Source: Gonium pectorale (lineage: Eukaryota; Chlorophyta; Chlorophyceae; Chlamydomonadales; Volvocaceae). Taken from it: a stretch of 64,000 nucleotides of DNA. Below the pieces are notes generated by a model. That model was not told where the DNA came from. It made no database searches and saw nothing but the letters and a program-made list of their open reading frames with translations. Positions 34,600-48,385 of the stretch are shown here, one piece after another. The stretch spans positions 790,525 to 854,524 of the forward strand of contig LSYV01000031.1 in the NCBI GenBank assembly GCA_001584585.1. The letters are read 5' to 3'. How positions within the stretch are numbered: the stretch's first letter is position 1; every line of letters begins with the position of its first letter. The position numbers were made by a program, and so were the translations under genes.

Positions 34600-37500
34600 C
34601 TACCGACGCTTCTTGACCCCCTTTGCACGGCCAAACCCGCCGCCGCCCGTGCTCTTCCCGCCACCGCCATCCCCGGCCGCCGTTGGCCCCTGACCTCCGG
34701 TGGGAGCTGTGCCGGCGCCGCTGCCCTTGCTGCCTGTCCCACTGCCAGCGCCGCTGTTTACAGCGGGTTGGCCGCCGGCTACGCCTCCGCTCCCCTTCTG
34801 GAACGGCGCTGTGCCGCCTCCGCCACCCGTCGCCGGGCCGCCCTCCGCCTTCTTGCCGCCCCCGAACAGGCCCTGCAGCCCGCTGCCCACGGCCTTCCCA
34901 AGAAGGCCAACAACGACCTGGCCCACAGCCCCGCCGACTTGCACCGCCGTCTTCACGGCCGATCCCACCTGCTGCGCCGCCTGCTGCGCCGCTTGCTGTG
35001 CCGCCTGCCGCGCTGCCTGCTGCGCCTCGGCCTGCTGCGCTGCCTGCTGCGCCTCGGCCCGCTGTCGCTGCTGCTGCTCTTGCGTTGGCGTCCTGGAGGG
35101 GCCGCCGACGGGTGGCGCCCGCGTCCCATCGTCACCGCCGCCGCGGTCACTCGCTGCGCTGCTGCTGCCCTGGGCGGCGGGAGTTGCGCGCGCCTGCTCC
35201 GGGACCTCGAAGCCGAGGCTCTCCATTTTGCGCTTGAAGTCCGCCGTCACGTCAAACGGGTTCAGCGGAGCGGAGGAAGACCCTGCGGTGCTGCTCGACT
35301 GCTGCTGTGTCTGAGGCCGCGCCTCTGCCCTCGGCTGCGGAGGCTGCAGGACTGCTGCCGGCTGGGCGCCTGGTGAAGCCGGCGGCGCCGGCGCGTACGG
35401 CGGCGACGCCATTGCGGAGGTGACCAGTGACGCGCCTTCAGCCCCCTCACCAGCGCTGCCTCCGAAGTTACGAGCTTTCGCGGGCGCAGGCGACGCACCG
35501 CCTCCGCTCTCCCCAGCATCAGCCGATGGGTCCGGGACCTGGCCTGTTACCCGTTCCATACCATCCGCCCCTGGCCCTGCCGCCCCAAAAGCTTTCATTA
35601 GGTCTTCGGCAGGGCCCTTGCCACCGTCGGGGCTGCCGCTGCGGCTGCTGCCAGTGGCGTTACCGGGCATCGCTGTCACTGGTGCCGTAGGCTTCGCCGG
35701 CTCATCATAGTCCTCGCCGCCGGCCCAGGTCCGGATCCGTATCTGGCTCATAGTGCTGCCAGACACCTTCAGCGACCCTATGAAGTCCACGGTGCGCCGT
35801 GCCGTCTCCACGCCGCGCACCAGCCCCTGCAGGCCTGCGCCGCCTGGCAGCGCGGCGACCCAATTGGGCACCGCCGACGCCGTCGCCGACGCCGCACCGG
35901 CCTGCAGCGCCTCCTGCTCCGCCTCCGCGGTCCGGACGATGAGCTTCGCGACCAGCCTGCCCGAGGTCCTAGCCGGGTCTACCACGAAGCCCATGGCGGT
36001 AGCCCACCTGCCGTCGCCGACCAGCAAGATGCCCATACCCACGGCCTCGCGCAGCTCCTCCTCCCGTACCGTCACCACCACGAGCCGCGCCACCCGCCGC
36101 GCGGCCACGATCCACGGCGCGATGGAGCGAACGTACGCCTCCCGGGCCGCGTCGCCGGCGGCGTCGCCCGGCATGCCGTGGCGCCGGCCGGGCGGCGGCC
36201 GCAGCGCCAGCGGCAGCGCCACGCGCAGCCCTAGGCCGCCGTCGAAGTCGCCTGCCCCCACCTGGTCCACAGACTCCAGCTTCTGCCGCAGCCGCTTCGC
36301 GGCCCCAGCGACAAAGGCAGCCTTCTCCGCTTCCTTGTCCTGTGCCTGCGCCGCTTGGCCGTGGGCCGGTCCTGCCTCCTGCGGCTTCTTCTCCTCCTCC
36401 TTGTCCCTCCCACCCTCCACACCCAGCGGCTGCATCCCGCGCGCGAAGAGGCTCTCCAGCAGCAGCTCCTCGCTGACGTCCGCGGGCGAACGCAGCAGCG
36501 GCAGGTCGTCCCACGGGACGAGCCCCTCGGGAAACGCCACGCTGCCGTCGGCCATAATGCGCCGTAGCGCCGGCACAAGGGCCACCTCCGGGTGCCCCAG
36601 CTCTGTGTCGTACAGGTTGGGCGATATGATCTGCCCGTCCGGGTTGGACAGGATCACGGGCTCCAGGGCGTCCAGCACCGCGGTGAGGTGCTCCAGGGGC
36701 GGTAGGTCCCGGCGGGAGGCCAGGCGCGCCAGCTCAATTCCGTAGGTACGCCCCACCTGGCAGGCAGGTGCAGCAGCAGGTGGGGAGCAGCGCACGGCGT
36801 GATGGGGGAGTTCGTAAAACATGCGGGGAAACGGAAGGGGCTGGTATTGAGCAGCACTCCCCCGTCATTTGTAAGACGCAGGGCCAAGCCAGCAGTTCCG
36901 AGCCGGCAGCGTGGGGCCGTGGATGCCGTAGGGGCCGGTCCCCGCGTTGGGCTACATACGACATTGCGCCCGGTCGAAGGCGGTGTGGCGGGCGCTGTGT
37001 GGGGTGCGCTGCAGGAGGCGCACATGCAAGCTTGGCTTCAGGACATGCTGGACGGGCAGGTGGCAGCGCGGACTGCTGTCGGCAAGCGGCCGCGGGAGGG
37101 ACACCCATGGACCAACCACGAAGGCAGCCCACTTTGCAGCTGGGGCGCAAGCCTGCAGGCTGTGCTCCTGCGCAGCGGCTGCCCCTCCGCAGTAAGCCCA
37201 CAGGTACCAACCCTGGCCTCCCGCCGCACCCCGACAGCAAACGCACCGGTACGCGGACCGCAGACAGCGCGACTTCTTGCCCGTCGCTACTGGCGGTTCC
37301 GCGCAGCGCCAGCATGCCGTACAGGAGCCCCAGCTGCCGGGCAGTGAGAAGCCGCGGATCGTCCGGCAGCGGCACGGACGGGCCGTACCCGTCCTCATCA
37401 GACTCGTCCTTCCCGGCACCGAACAGCTTTTGCAGCCACCCGCGCTCCGCCTTCGCGCTGTCCTCCCGCTTCCTCTCCTTGCGGTCTTTGTTCAAAGCCT

Positions 37501-40500
37501 CCTGCAACGCCCTCATATGCTGCTCCACGAGACCCACAGACGCGTAGTACAGAACCAAGGCTGTCGGGCCGGACAGGAAATAAGGCCCAAAGGCGCCGAC
37601 ATTGAGGCAAGCCAGCGTGCAGGCCATACGCTGCGCCTCGCGGCGGCGAGCGACACGAGCCTCGCTGGTCGCGTTCGGCGCCATTCCCTCTGGTCCTTCT
37701 GCGGCAGCGTCCTCTGCCAGCCGCCGCATGACGGTCCGATGCATGAGGCTGTTGAAGTTTTGGCCGCCTGGGGACGCACCAGGGGCAGCAGCGCTGAGGA
37801 CACAACAGCGTCAATAAAAGGAGACACACCCCACTGCGGAGCCGGTTGCTGGTCGGGCATGATATCCTGCAATTCCGTCAGGCGGCATCATCCTCTACGG
37901 TACCACGCGTCCTCGAATCCCTTTGGTCCTCCGCACTGCATCTTTCCTCCTCGCCGAGCCCTGCCTCGAACGCCGCTTTCCTGGCCGCATGCACTCACCC
38001 ACTTCGTGCGTGGCCTCCAGAAAGGCCCACAGCTCGCTCGGGTTGCTCTTCACCACGCCCTCGATGGCTGAGGGCTCCCTCATGGACACGGTGCGGTCCG
38101 CGATCAAGTGCATACACGCGTACCAGTCCACGCACGTCGCACCTGCACATTGGTGGGCGGCCGGGTCGACAGCTCGACCGCGCTGTCGGGTGCTGGGGTC
38201 TTTGGGGACAAGCGGGCGGCTCGTGGTCCTGTCAAGGCCGTACTGAGTGCAAGGCGCGCGCGTCACCGAGCCGCGCTACCCCACAGCAGCAAGGAACACG
38301 ACAACTGCAGCCAGGTATTCAGAGCCCGCGCACCTTTGGCCTAGTGCGGGCTGGGTATCAGGCGTGTGATCAACGAAGGCCGCTACTCCAGAACGCTTCA
38401 CCACCACGCACCTTCCAGCCGCCGGCGCAGCGTCGCCGCCGTCCTGAGCGCTCGGGCGCTTTCACCGAGCGACAGCTCGCCGTTGCTCGCCAGGCGCGCC
38501 GTGTGGCGCAGGGCGCAGAGAAGCAGCCGGCCGTACGGCCCATCCGGATCATCCGGCTTGTCCGTGCCGTCACCCAGCCCCAGCATGTCGACCAGCCGGC
38601 CGGAGGTGCCGCTCCCCGCATCAACACCGCCCTCATCCTCCCGCGCCAGGCCCGGCCGCTGCACCTCCGCCAGCCGCTCCCGCACGCCGGACGCCTGGAG
38701 CTCAGCCAGCAGCGCCAGCGTGTAGCGCCGCGACAGGCCGCGCATTTTATCCTGCATGGACAGCAAGGCGCTGTGCGAGCGGACGGCTGACGCGCCAGCG
38801 CGGCGGAGCGCCAGGGCGCGGATGAATGGAGGGGTGGACAACGGGCTGTATTCGGAGCACAGCTCCAGCCGCGCGTCCAGCGCCGCCGCGGTGGCGTCCG
38901 ACATGGGCACCGCAGCGTCGCGGAGGCCGTGCTCCACTGCGGCCTCCAGGGAGGCGAGCGGCAGCTGCTCGGCCACGCCGGGGACGGACAGCAGCCGCAG
39001 CAGCACCGCGGCGGCGGGGCGCGGCAGCACGCGCGGACCGCCGGCGGCGATGATTGCCGCGGCGAGGCCGGACAAGTCTGCTGCCGGCAGCGACACCAGT
39101 GGCACCGTGCCGCTGCGGGCGGGGCGGCTCCGCCCATCGCCTTTGGCCCGGCCTGCCTGGGCGGCGGGGAGCTCCGCTGGCAGCTCGTCCAACAGCTGCT
39201 TCAGGAGGATGGCCACGGCGTCGGCGGCTGCGGCCGAGGATTGGCACACGGTGTCCCAGCCCGAGGGCACGTCCACCAGGCAGACGGCTGCCAGGCCCGC
39301 ATCCAGGCCCGTGGCCAGCACGGCGCGGTGCAGCCGCTCCGGAAGTGCCATGCAGTACAATTCGTACTCTGCGTACGGCAGGATTGCGGACAGCGCGGGC
39401 AGGAAAGCCTCCAGGGCCGAGGGCTCCGACGGCATCGTCGACAGGACGGCGCAGAGCAGCTGAGGGATGGATTGGCGACCGCCGACCGGGGATCGGGTAA
39501 TGACAGGGTAGCGGTCGAGGGAAGAATACTTGCAACGCTCAAACATCATGTGCGCCTTGCTGTCAGGCCACAGGCAAAAGGGCTTGCGGGTGCCCCCACG
39601 AGCACGCGAATGCACCAACATGGACAGCAAAAAGGCAGGGAGGCTGTAGGAAGCTGAAGTGCTGAAGGGGAAAGGGATTGAACAACGGCGAGCTGGGCGC
39701 CAGCAGCGGCTGTAGCGTACACGCGAAGGTACAAGAGCAGGTGTCGGGTGCGCGTCATGGCGGAGTCCGCGAAACCATGGACGTGGACATGTTCGCAAGT
39801 TCAGCACACGCACACGTTTTTCGCACCTGCACCGCGGCGGGAGACGGCAGCTCCACCAGCATGCCCGCTGCGCCCTCGTCGCCCTCAGCCGCGCTCTGGG
39901 CAGCTGGCCGCCCCGCCATCCGCGCCACCAGCCGCTCCAGCGTGGGCTGCGGCAGCGCCCAGCCCTGCCGGCCCTGCATTGCCCCCAGGAACGCCGCCAC
40001 GTCGGCCGCTGCCAGCGTCTCCGCCACCGCCGGCAGCGCAGCCTCCACCAGCGCTGGCGGCGCCGATTCGCGGCTGTTGCTCGGCAGGCAGTACGCAACA
40101 GCCCAGGCGGCCACGTTTGGGCTCAGAAGCTTCCGGGGACCCTCGCCGGCTTCAGCTCCAGTCTCCCGTCCAGACCCCTGTCGTTGTTGAGTCTGCTGGG
40201 GGGTTTGATGCTTGAGAGCCTCCTCCAGGCGGCTAAACAAGCTTGTGACGAACCACTGGGGCAGCTGCCGCTCCGCGCTTGCCGTTGTCCCCGCTGCACC
40301 TGCCGCCCTGTGACCCTCCGCCCTCAGCACCACCAGCTGAGCCAGCTGAGCGGGCGCCAGTGCGTTCAGCGCGGTGCGCCGGGGCCCCAGGCCACCGTAC
40401 GCCGCCTTCCACACGCGGGCCGGCACCAGCTCCAGGCAGCCGCAGCGGTGCGCCGCCCACAGCACCTGCAGTGCACGCAGAGCCTCAGCGGTCGCCGGGT

Positions 40501-43500
40501 CGCGGCCGCCGCTGCGGCCGCTACTGCCGCTGTCCGCGCCAGCGTTCTCGCCGCCAACACCAGCCGTCGTGATGGCCGCCGGTGCGGCGACGCTCGCCGC
40601 CGGGAGCAGCCGGCGGAGCCAGTTTTGGAGCTCCGGCGGCACCTCGTGACCATTCATCGTGAGGCCGTAGCAAGCGGCAGCTAGCTCCACCGCACCGAGG
40701 TCCGGGCCCTGAACCGGGCCCTGAACCCCCGAAGACGCGATACGGACCGTACCCGTGGCCGTCAGCGGCGGCAGCCTCCTGACCAGCTCGTCCCGCACCC
40801 TCAGCCACCACTCGGCCGGCACCACCTCCGGCCCCACCTGGCCGCACCACGTGCACAGCGCCGCCAGCGCGCCCCCGCTGGCCGCCGCCAGCACCGCCGG
40901 CGGCTGCTCCAGCAGCCCCTCCCGCAGCATCTGCATCTGCTTCGCGCCGGGCACCCAGGGCAGTACCGGCAAGAGCACGGCGTTCAGGCCCTCGGACAGG
41001 TCCGCCCAGGCGCTGCGGAGCGGCGCCGACGCCCCGGCCGAGGCAACCGTGGGGGACGCGGACGCAGCGCGTCGGACGCGGTTGGTCACCGAGGAGATGA
41101 GCCCGGCAGAGTAGGCCGTCAGCTCCGGCGGCGCGGGGGCTATGCCGGCGGCCAGGGCGGCACGCAGCAGGTCCGACCAGTCGTCGAGGCTCAGCGCCGC
41201 ACGGCCGCCGAGCGCGTCCGTCGTGCCGCGGCCCGTGGCCCTCGCGATGTCGGTCAGGGAAAGGCGCACGTACCGAAGCACCTGGGCGCGCGCGCTGCCG
41301 CCGGCCCCGTCGGTTGCCGCGCCGCCGCCAGCGCCGGTTTTCGGTTGGGGGCCACCTTCTAGGAATGTGATGCCGCCGTTGGATCCGCGTAATACCCGCG
41401 AGGTGAGGCGCAGCAGGTCGACCAGCAGGGCGGCGGGCGGCAGCGCGACGGAGCCGGTGATGCGGGCGCTGGTCTTACGGCTCACGAGCAGGCTCTGGCC
41501 GATCAAAGGTCGTGGGTGCAAAGTACAAGGGGGAAGGGGTTTACGTGGCGGATGAATACAGTTCCAGCCTAGGGGCAAGCAAATGCATTCCGCACAGACA
41601 TGAGACATCTGTGGGGCAATGTAGTGGTCGGGGCCGAATGATCAGAGTCCGTGCACCAAGGGGTTCGGCTGTTGCATGGCGACAGGGCTCGACGCGCACG
41701 GCACGGCGGCGAAAAGCCCGTCGACCAATCCACCAAACCACCCACCGCGCAGCACTCCTCCAGCCACGCCTCCTCCACACGGCCGATCAGGTCCGCCACG
41801 TTCCCGCCGCCACCGCCGCCGCCACCGGCCTTTTGTACGGCGCTGTACGGCCGCATCAGCTCATACGTCGCCACGGCGCCTACCACCAGCACCAGCTGCG
41901 CCGGCGTGTACTTGGGCAGCGGGTTCGCCTTGCGGGCCTCCGTCACAAAGAGGGCGTGCGCGCGGCCCCACGCCGTCAGCGCCACCTGGGACAGGGGCGC
42001 CGGGCCCTTCCCCTCCTCGCCCCCGCTGGCCGCTGCCGCCCGCGCCTCCTCCCGCGCGGCGCGCAGCGTGTTCTGCCTCAGCGAATGCACCCCGCCCAGC
42101 AACAGCCCCAGCAGGAACGGGTCGAAGCGGGCGAGGCCGGTGCGGTCCGCGCTGACCAGCAGGCTGACCACCAGGGACGCGGGCGGCGCGGCGCGCATGA
42201 GCGCCAGGCCCTCCGCTGCGTACGCCAGCCCCGCCGCCTTGAGCTCCGGAACCAGGCCCTGCACCGCCGCCGTGTAGGCCTCCATCCAGTCGGCCGGCGG
42301 CCGCAGCCCCAGCACCGCCAGCTGCCGGCCCGCAGTCACAAACGCCTCGGGCTGGGATGACAGGGCCTGGAATGTGTAACCGTAGGGGCAGTGAGGAAGG
42401 GCGTGAGCCGTGGTGTGAGGGCGTGGGGGTGCATGCCAGATTCGTTACGCCATCTTCAAGGGGACGCTTTCCAAACAGGGGCAGCAACCGGAAGAGGCGA
42501 ACAGCACAGCGGTGCCAAGCAGGAGCTGCTAATGGCGCAAATCCTCGGGGCTGTGGAGGACGCGTTCGCAAGAACACGGGCGCCTGGCGGCGGCGCGCAG
42601 ATGCAACGGCACATTTGAAGGGCGGTATGCCTTACCTTGAGGGCCGTGTCCTTCAGCATGCCCCGCGCAACCGCCAGCAGCAACCCCTCCTTGGCCGCCA
42701 CGTACTGCGGATCAAATACGGTGCGGCGCAGCTTCGCCGCTGCAGCCGCTGCCGAGCCGGGCGGCGTGGCACTGCCGCCTTCGGTGCTGCTGCCAACGAC
42801 GACGGTGCCTCCCGCCTCTACCACCGCCGTCTGGGCCTGCTCATCTAGCTGCGCGAGACCTTTCAGGATCAAGTCCAAGACTTCGGCCCTGGTATCCCGG
42901 CTGTTCAGTGTCTCCTCGGTTGCAGAGAACATCTGAATCAGCCATGCAGTGGGCGGGCGGTGGCGCAAGGCGTTGCAGGCGGCGAGCATGAAGCCGCAGG
43001 ACTTAGCCCCGATGCCCTCGAGGCTGGGCGCCGCGGCTTCCAGCATACGCGCCAGTAGATCTGCAGATCCGGGCCTCTGCCACCCAAGCTCCACAAACAG
43101 GCCCTGCGCCGCGAACGCCAGGTGGGTCGCCGACGGCTGCAGCTGCAGCAGCCGCTCCATAGCGGGTAGCAGCAGCGGGGCCACGCTGGGAGCGATGAAG
43201 TCCTGCGGGGCGGGGCGCGGTCCCAAGGATGGATGAGTGAAGGCGCAAGCAGGACTGCGGAAAACAAGTATCGTTGCACATGCTTAAATGTGCCGGCACC
43301 CGTAGAATGGCAATCAAAGCCCCACGACCTCCAGCGGCGTCTTGTGGCCCCAAGTGCCATCTGTCGACTTCACTCCGTAGCTACCTCCGTCGTCCCTAGA
43401 ACCGATTCCATAACGCCACAGCCCTCGAAAGCAAAACGCACCGTTGTGTCCGCGTTTGCTGGCCGCTGCATCTTCTGAGCCATCCGCCCCATCACCCGGC

Positions 43501-46500
43501 CCGCGGCCAGCAGCAGGCTGGACAGCTCAGAGGGGCGACTGAAGGGCAGCGACAACGACCGCTCCAGCAACGCCACCAGGGACTGAGGGCAACAAGGCGA
43601 AGGGGCCACCGGTCAGGGAGAATGTGCTGGGATGCTGTGTTTCCACGCAGTCAAGCCCATTACAGCAATGATACAACACGCGCTGTTGAGCTTGTGGCTT
43701 GCCTTTCGCATAGCGGGCACCAGCACCCAGCTGCTGGGGCTGTGGGCGAAGGCGTTGAGGAGCAGCGTCGCCTTGCGCTCGTCCATGCCGGCGAAGCCCT
43801 CCGCCTCCAGGCGCGACAGCGCGACCGTGAACATGTCGCCGGCGGCGAAGCTCTGCTTCATCCGCGCCAGGGGCAGGATCACGCCCTCCAGCAGGGCGTC
43901 CCACATCAGAGCTGCGTCCGCGTCCGAACCCGAGTCGGAAAGGACGCCGGCGCGCAGGTCGACGGCGGCCAAGACCTGGCATGGGCCGATGCGAGTTTGT
44001 GGGAGAGTTAGGAGGCGCGACTGACTGGTGAGGTTGAGGTGGCGCACGGAGAAAGCGCCGCTTCGGCGAATGCCGATACCAGAAGGAGGGGAAAACCAGG
44101 CTAGGCCATGCTTTTGCAGACTACCACGTGCCTTGCAGATGCGCAACGTTGTGAAGGGTACAGTAGGGTCGCACGTACGGCTTCAGTGCTTTACGGTGGT
44201 GGCGGCGCAACTGCTGGGCACCAAACCAGCGCCAACACAGGCAGCCGCAGTGTGGCGGGAATACCCAATCAAGCCCGCGCACCCGGCTCCCCCCCCCCCA
44301 GCCCTCACCTGGAACCTCTCCGACATTGTCAAGATCACGTCGGGGGGCACCGCCCGCCGCACCCGGCGCTCCACCACCTTCTCAAGGCCCTCCAGGGTGT
44401 CCTTGGGCACGGGCACCGACCAGGCGTCGCAGGTGCCCAGCAGCTGCAGGATGAAGGCGGTGGAATCGTGGCCGATGACGCCGCTGATGATGGCGGCTCC
44501 GCTGGGCTCTCCAGCGCTCCCGGAGCGGCTGGGCACGTAGGCGAAGGCCTTGAGCGAGGCCAGCAGCGAGGAGGCCTCGGTCGTGTTGAGGCGCGGGAGG
44601 TGCGGCACAAGGGCACTGAGGCAAGAGCTGGTCAGGCTGCGCATGGGCGTGTGGCCCAGCGCCGCCATCGCACCGAGCGCCTGCAAGCGGAAAGCGTGGC
44701 GCCAGAGGAGGGTACGTTTGGTTGTCCGGGATTACGGGCGGATAAGCAGTCTCGAAGCCCCGAGGCTGACTGTGCGGCACTGGGCGCTATTGACGCTTAC
44801 TCACATGCCCCGTGCCCCGTGCCACGCACCCGCACACGAATGTGTTCTACCGTAGGTGTGTTCCGCGCGAGGTTGCTTGACCTGGCAGGCTCCTAAAAGC
44901 TGCTATGCACATGCAGACCCACCGCCACAAGCTCCTGCGGCTTCAGGTCCTTTCGGCGCTGCGCCACCACCGCCTCCGCGCGCCGCCCCAGCTCCGGCCC
45001 CGCGCGCTCCCGCACGCAGCGCCCCAGCTCCGCCAGCATCGCCACCAGCAGCCCGCTGTCCACCGCCTGCTGCGTCGCGGGCGGAGCCGGGCCCAGGTCA
45101 TCCAGATATCCCGCTGCCTTGGTGGCTGCGGCTTCGCCCTCCTTCACTATGGTGGTGAGGCGCCTGACCGCAGCGGCAGCCACCGCCACTGTCTCCTCTG
45201 CGCTGACACCCTCAGCGACGCTGCCTCCAGGCTTGCCCGCCTCCACCTCCGCCTCAGCATCCGCGTCGCTTCCGTCCTCGTTGTCGCTGCTGCCCCGCCG
45301 TCGTGCTGGCCTGGCGCCCGACTTCGCGGACTCCGCCGCCGGTGACGCCACCTCGCCGGCGCGGCCGCGGCCGCGCCCACGGGCCCCGCTGCCCCCGCCG
45401 CTCCCCCGGCCCCCGCCGGGCTTCTTCCCGCGCTCCTCCAGCTGCCTCCGTTCCGCCCGCTGCAGCTCGCCACGCGCCTCCTCCAGCTGCCGCTGCCCCG
45501 CCTCCAGCCGCCTCTGCGCCTCAGTCAGGCCGAGCTCTGCCGCGTCCCGCCGCGTCCTGGCCGCGGCGTCCTGCGTTCGTAGCACCTCGCCGGCCATCCG
45601 GACCAGCCAGCCCTCGTCGGGCGCAGGGCGTCCCGGGCCATTGACACGATGCCGGCTCCACTCCCGCAACAGCACCGCGAGTGAAACGACATCAAGATCC
45701 GACGCGGCGGCCGCGCTTCCACCGGCGGCCTTCGCAACCGTAATCACGGCCCCGGCGCGGCCTCGGCCTCGGCCCCTGCCCCTTCCGCGGCCGGCGCCGG
45801 CGCGGCCGCCACCCCGGCCGCCGCTGTCCCTGTCCACGCTGCCCTGGGCCAAGGAAGCGGGCTCCGGGCTGTCCTCCTGCTCCACATCGTTGGCACTGCG
45901 GGTGGAGAAACGCCATTGCCCAGATGGCAGCACAGGTAAGGAGGACCAGGGCTAGTTCGCCAGATGCCATGGCGTTCTGTGGGGAGGGATGTCAGAAGCG
46001 GCAAGGCAGCGCATCTCCCTGCCCGGGCCCAAGGTCCTAAAGCCCGCACCGGTGGACCCGCCGCAGCGGGCCGCAGCTCGGCAGCTCCTGATAAACCGCC
46101 GCAGCTTACCCTGTCGCCGCAGCCACCATTCGGTTCACGTGGAAGCACAGCGAGTCCGCGAAGGCCTGTGACACCGGCTGCCCGCAGAGGTTGGCCAGCC
46201 GCACGGCTGCCGCCAGCGCAGCCATGTCTGATAGCTTCAACCTCCGCGACATGTCCTTCCCGCCGAAGACCTCGGACGCGAGGAACTCCCGCATCCCCGC
46301 CATCATGCCCTCCAACTTCGCCTCCAACACATCCTTGGGCAACCGGCTGCTGCCTCCGCCGCCCACGTCCGCCAAGCGGCGGGCCAGAACCTGCGCGCTG
46401 CCAAAGGCGTCGCACAGCTCCCGTAGCGGCGCGGGCGACGGCGCGTTGGCTGCGGCGGCGGCTCGCGGCAGCTGCGCCAGCAGGTCAACGAGTAGGCCCG

Positions 46501-47720
46501 GGTCCCTTAGAGGCCAGCCCGCCAGCGGCAGAACCGCCTCCAACGAGGCGGTGATGTCAGCCAGCTGGGGAAATGACAGCAGCGGACGCCGAGGGTGCAG
46601 CTCGGCGACCAGGAACCGCACGGCATCCTGCGCGGGAGCGGCACAATCCGGCTTGGGTTGTCGAACATGGCACGTGCCGAGGTGAGACCTGGGGGTGCAT
46701 GCGGTGGCGCGAGGCGGATCCAAACGGCGCGAGTTCTCCCACCATGCGCCACACCCAATCGCGGCGCAGTGCAACCCACCTGCACCTGCACCTGGGTGGG
46801 GGTGCAGTCTAGGCGCCGATACCGGCGGGATGGCAGGGTGCCGTTCGGCCGGTGACAGACCCACATGCGTAGCACGCAATTCAGCAGAGTTCTGAGACCG
46901 GTGCGTTCCCTCCCATTCCCCTGAGACAGCAAACCTAATACCTAATACCGGGCATAGCAGGGGCAAGCCAGCGCCCAGCATCTGAGCGCAGCAGTTTGCC
47001 AACCCATTTCTGCCTCCGCCTACCGGCCCTTTTGCCCAGTGGTATGCAATGGGGTCTAGCAGGGGCCGGCTGCTGGCGCGGCAGGTGGACAAGCCCCAAC
47101 CCACATGAACACGGAAGAGCCGTGGGCCTTCCTTTCCTCTTCCACACCTGGAGGTCAGCCAGCTCATCGCCACGCGGCGCCCCCCGAGGGGCTCCTGGGG
47201 ATGCTGTGACGGGCGCAAGGCAGCGCGCCAGCGCGCGCAGCATGGCCTGGTAGACCAGCCCCGCTGCGGGTGAGGAGGTCCCGGAGTTGCGGAAATCTTG
47301 CAACGCCTTCAGGACTGCCCCAATGCTCTCCGTCTTATCCAGCCGCTGGATCAGGAGGTCGGTGCTGGTCGCACGAGGGCCGCCGCCGGGCCGCTGAGGC
47401 AGGGGCTGGGACCCTGGGCTGCGGTCCGGCAGGGCGGAGAGGTGGACACATCGGGACGCGCGGTGGGGTTGCGGCAGACCGGCCCCGGTCGTTAGACAGG
47501 CTTCCATGCTCCCGTGGATTACGCGAGGAAAAGGGCCACTGGGGGCATGTGTCGCCTGCGTAGGTGGGCACGCCGGGAAGGCCATGACCGAGAGCGAGAC
47601 AACGCGGTCGGTATCGCATTACTATCGTGCACATCGTCTGCCAGACGAGCTGGAGAAACATACCTCGGCCGGCCGCACCGAAGCATGCCGCTGCGCTCCT
47701 TTGACCCTCAGAGCCTCCAT
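34600..47720 (-). CDS. Giant helical-repeat protein, OPR-like (about 3,100 aa)
   Basis: Exons on the minus strand: 47664-47720 (first exon, tentative), 47148-47405, 46110-46627, 44923-45895, 44309-44680, 43703-43975, 43385-43582, 42636-43202, 41746-42366, 39827-41494, 38412-39459, 37999-38142, 37247-37767 and 34600-36756. Every junction matches in phase and the sum is 9,375 bases (3,124 residues plus stop). Repeated helical pairs such as LKPQELVAALGAMAALGHTP (across a junction), RPPADWMEAYTAAVQGLVPE with LAYAAEGLALM, and VPAEWWLRVRDELVRRLPPL resemble OPR (octotricopeptide) repeats. Those are ~38-residue RNA-binding repeats abundant in green-algal organelle gene-expression factors. No RAP domain was seen. 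The C-terminal ~1,000 residues are not recognised and end in a QQAARQAAQQ-rich, Gly-rich tail with a Lys/Arg end. The donor at 43703 is AAGgcaagc, a GC-AG intron. It could be two genes, but unbroken phases argue for one. Organelle targeting is not proven. Confidence 0.62.
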
Positions 47721-48092
47721 ATGAGCCATTCAGCTACAAACGCATGACGGTAAAGTGCACCCTCCAAATGGGGCGTGTAGTTGAGGGAGCGCTCAAAAGC
47801 CAAGTTTGTTTCTTTTTCGGCCCGCCATCTAACCAATCGTGCAGCGTGCGGTCCAGCGTATGTACAAGTTTACTGCTTATGTTCGAGGGGTGGGTTCAAG
47901 GTCGTTGGCGGTTGCTAGGGTTTGGCCTTTCGGCGACGTCCGAGGGGACACGATTCTGGCGAGTTACAAGGCACGTATGTGGCGGGGCCGGAGTAGTTCT
48001 AACATGGGGCGCACAGGACCTGTCCGCGGTCAGGAGCACCCCTTAAGCGTTGTGGCAGGAGGGGCAGGTGTGGGAATTTGAGGCACGAGGCG

Positions 48093-48128
48093 AGGGCAAG
48101 GGCAAGGGCAAGGGCAAGAGGGGCAAGA
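48093..48128 (+). repeat. (GGGCAA)n microsatellite
   Basis: Five or six tandem GGGCAA units, the last ones interrupted by extra bases (gaggggcaag). Confidence 0.85.
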
Positions 48129-48385
48129 GATGTAACGAAGGCACTACACAACCTCTCGTGTTAGGGAGCATGCTTCCTTGAGTCTCCCCTTGCAATGGTA
48201 AACCTCGTACTCAATCTGCTGTGCCGATCAGCTTGTTTGCAGGGTAGCATGGAACAACTGAAATGAGAGGCGCATGGCCAGCGGCGCGCGCAGGGGAGGG
48301 CGCACGCGTGTGGTTGGGTCTATGAAGGTCTGACTTCTTTCTCTGTCTCCCCTTAATAATGGGTTTAATGGGTTTACACAGGGCC

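Noticed and set aside
35753..36745. 330-codon plus-strand frame with a Ser-rich sequence
   Set aside because: Antisense to the last exon of the giant repeat-protein gene, which is supported by phase-matched exons.
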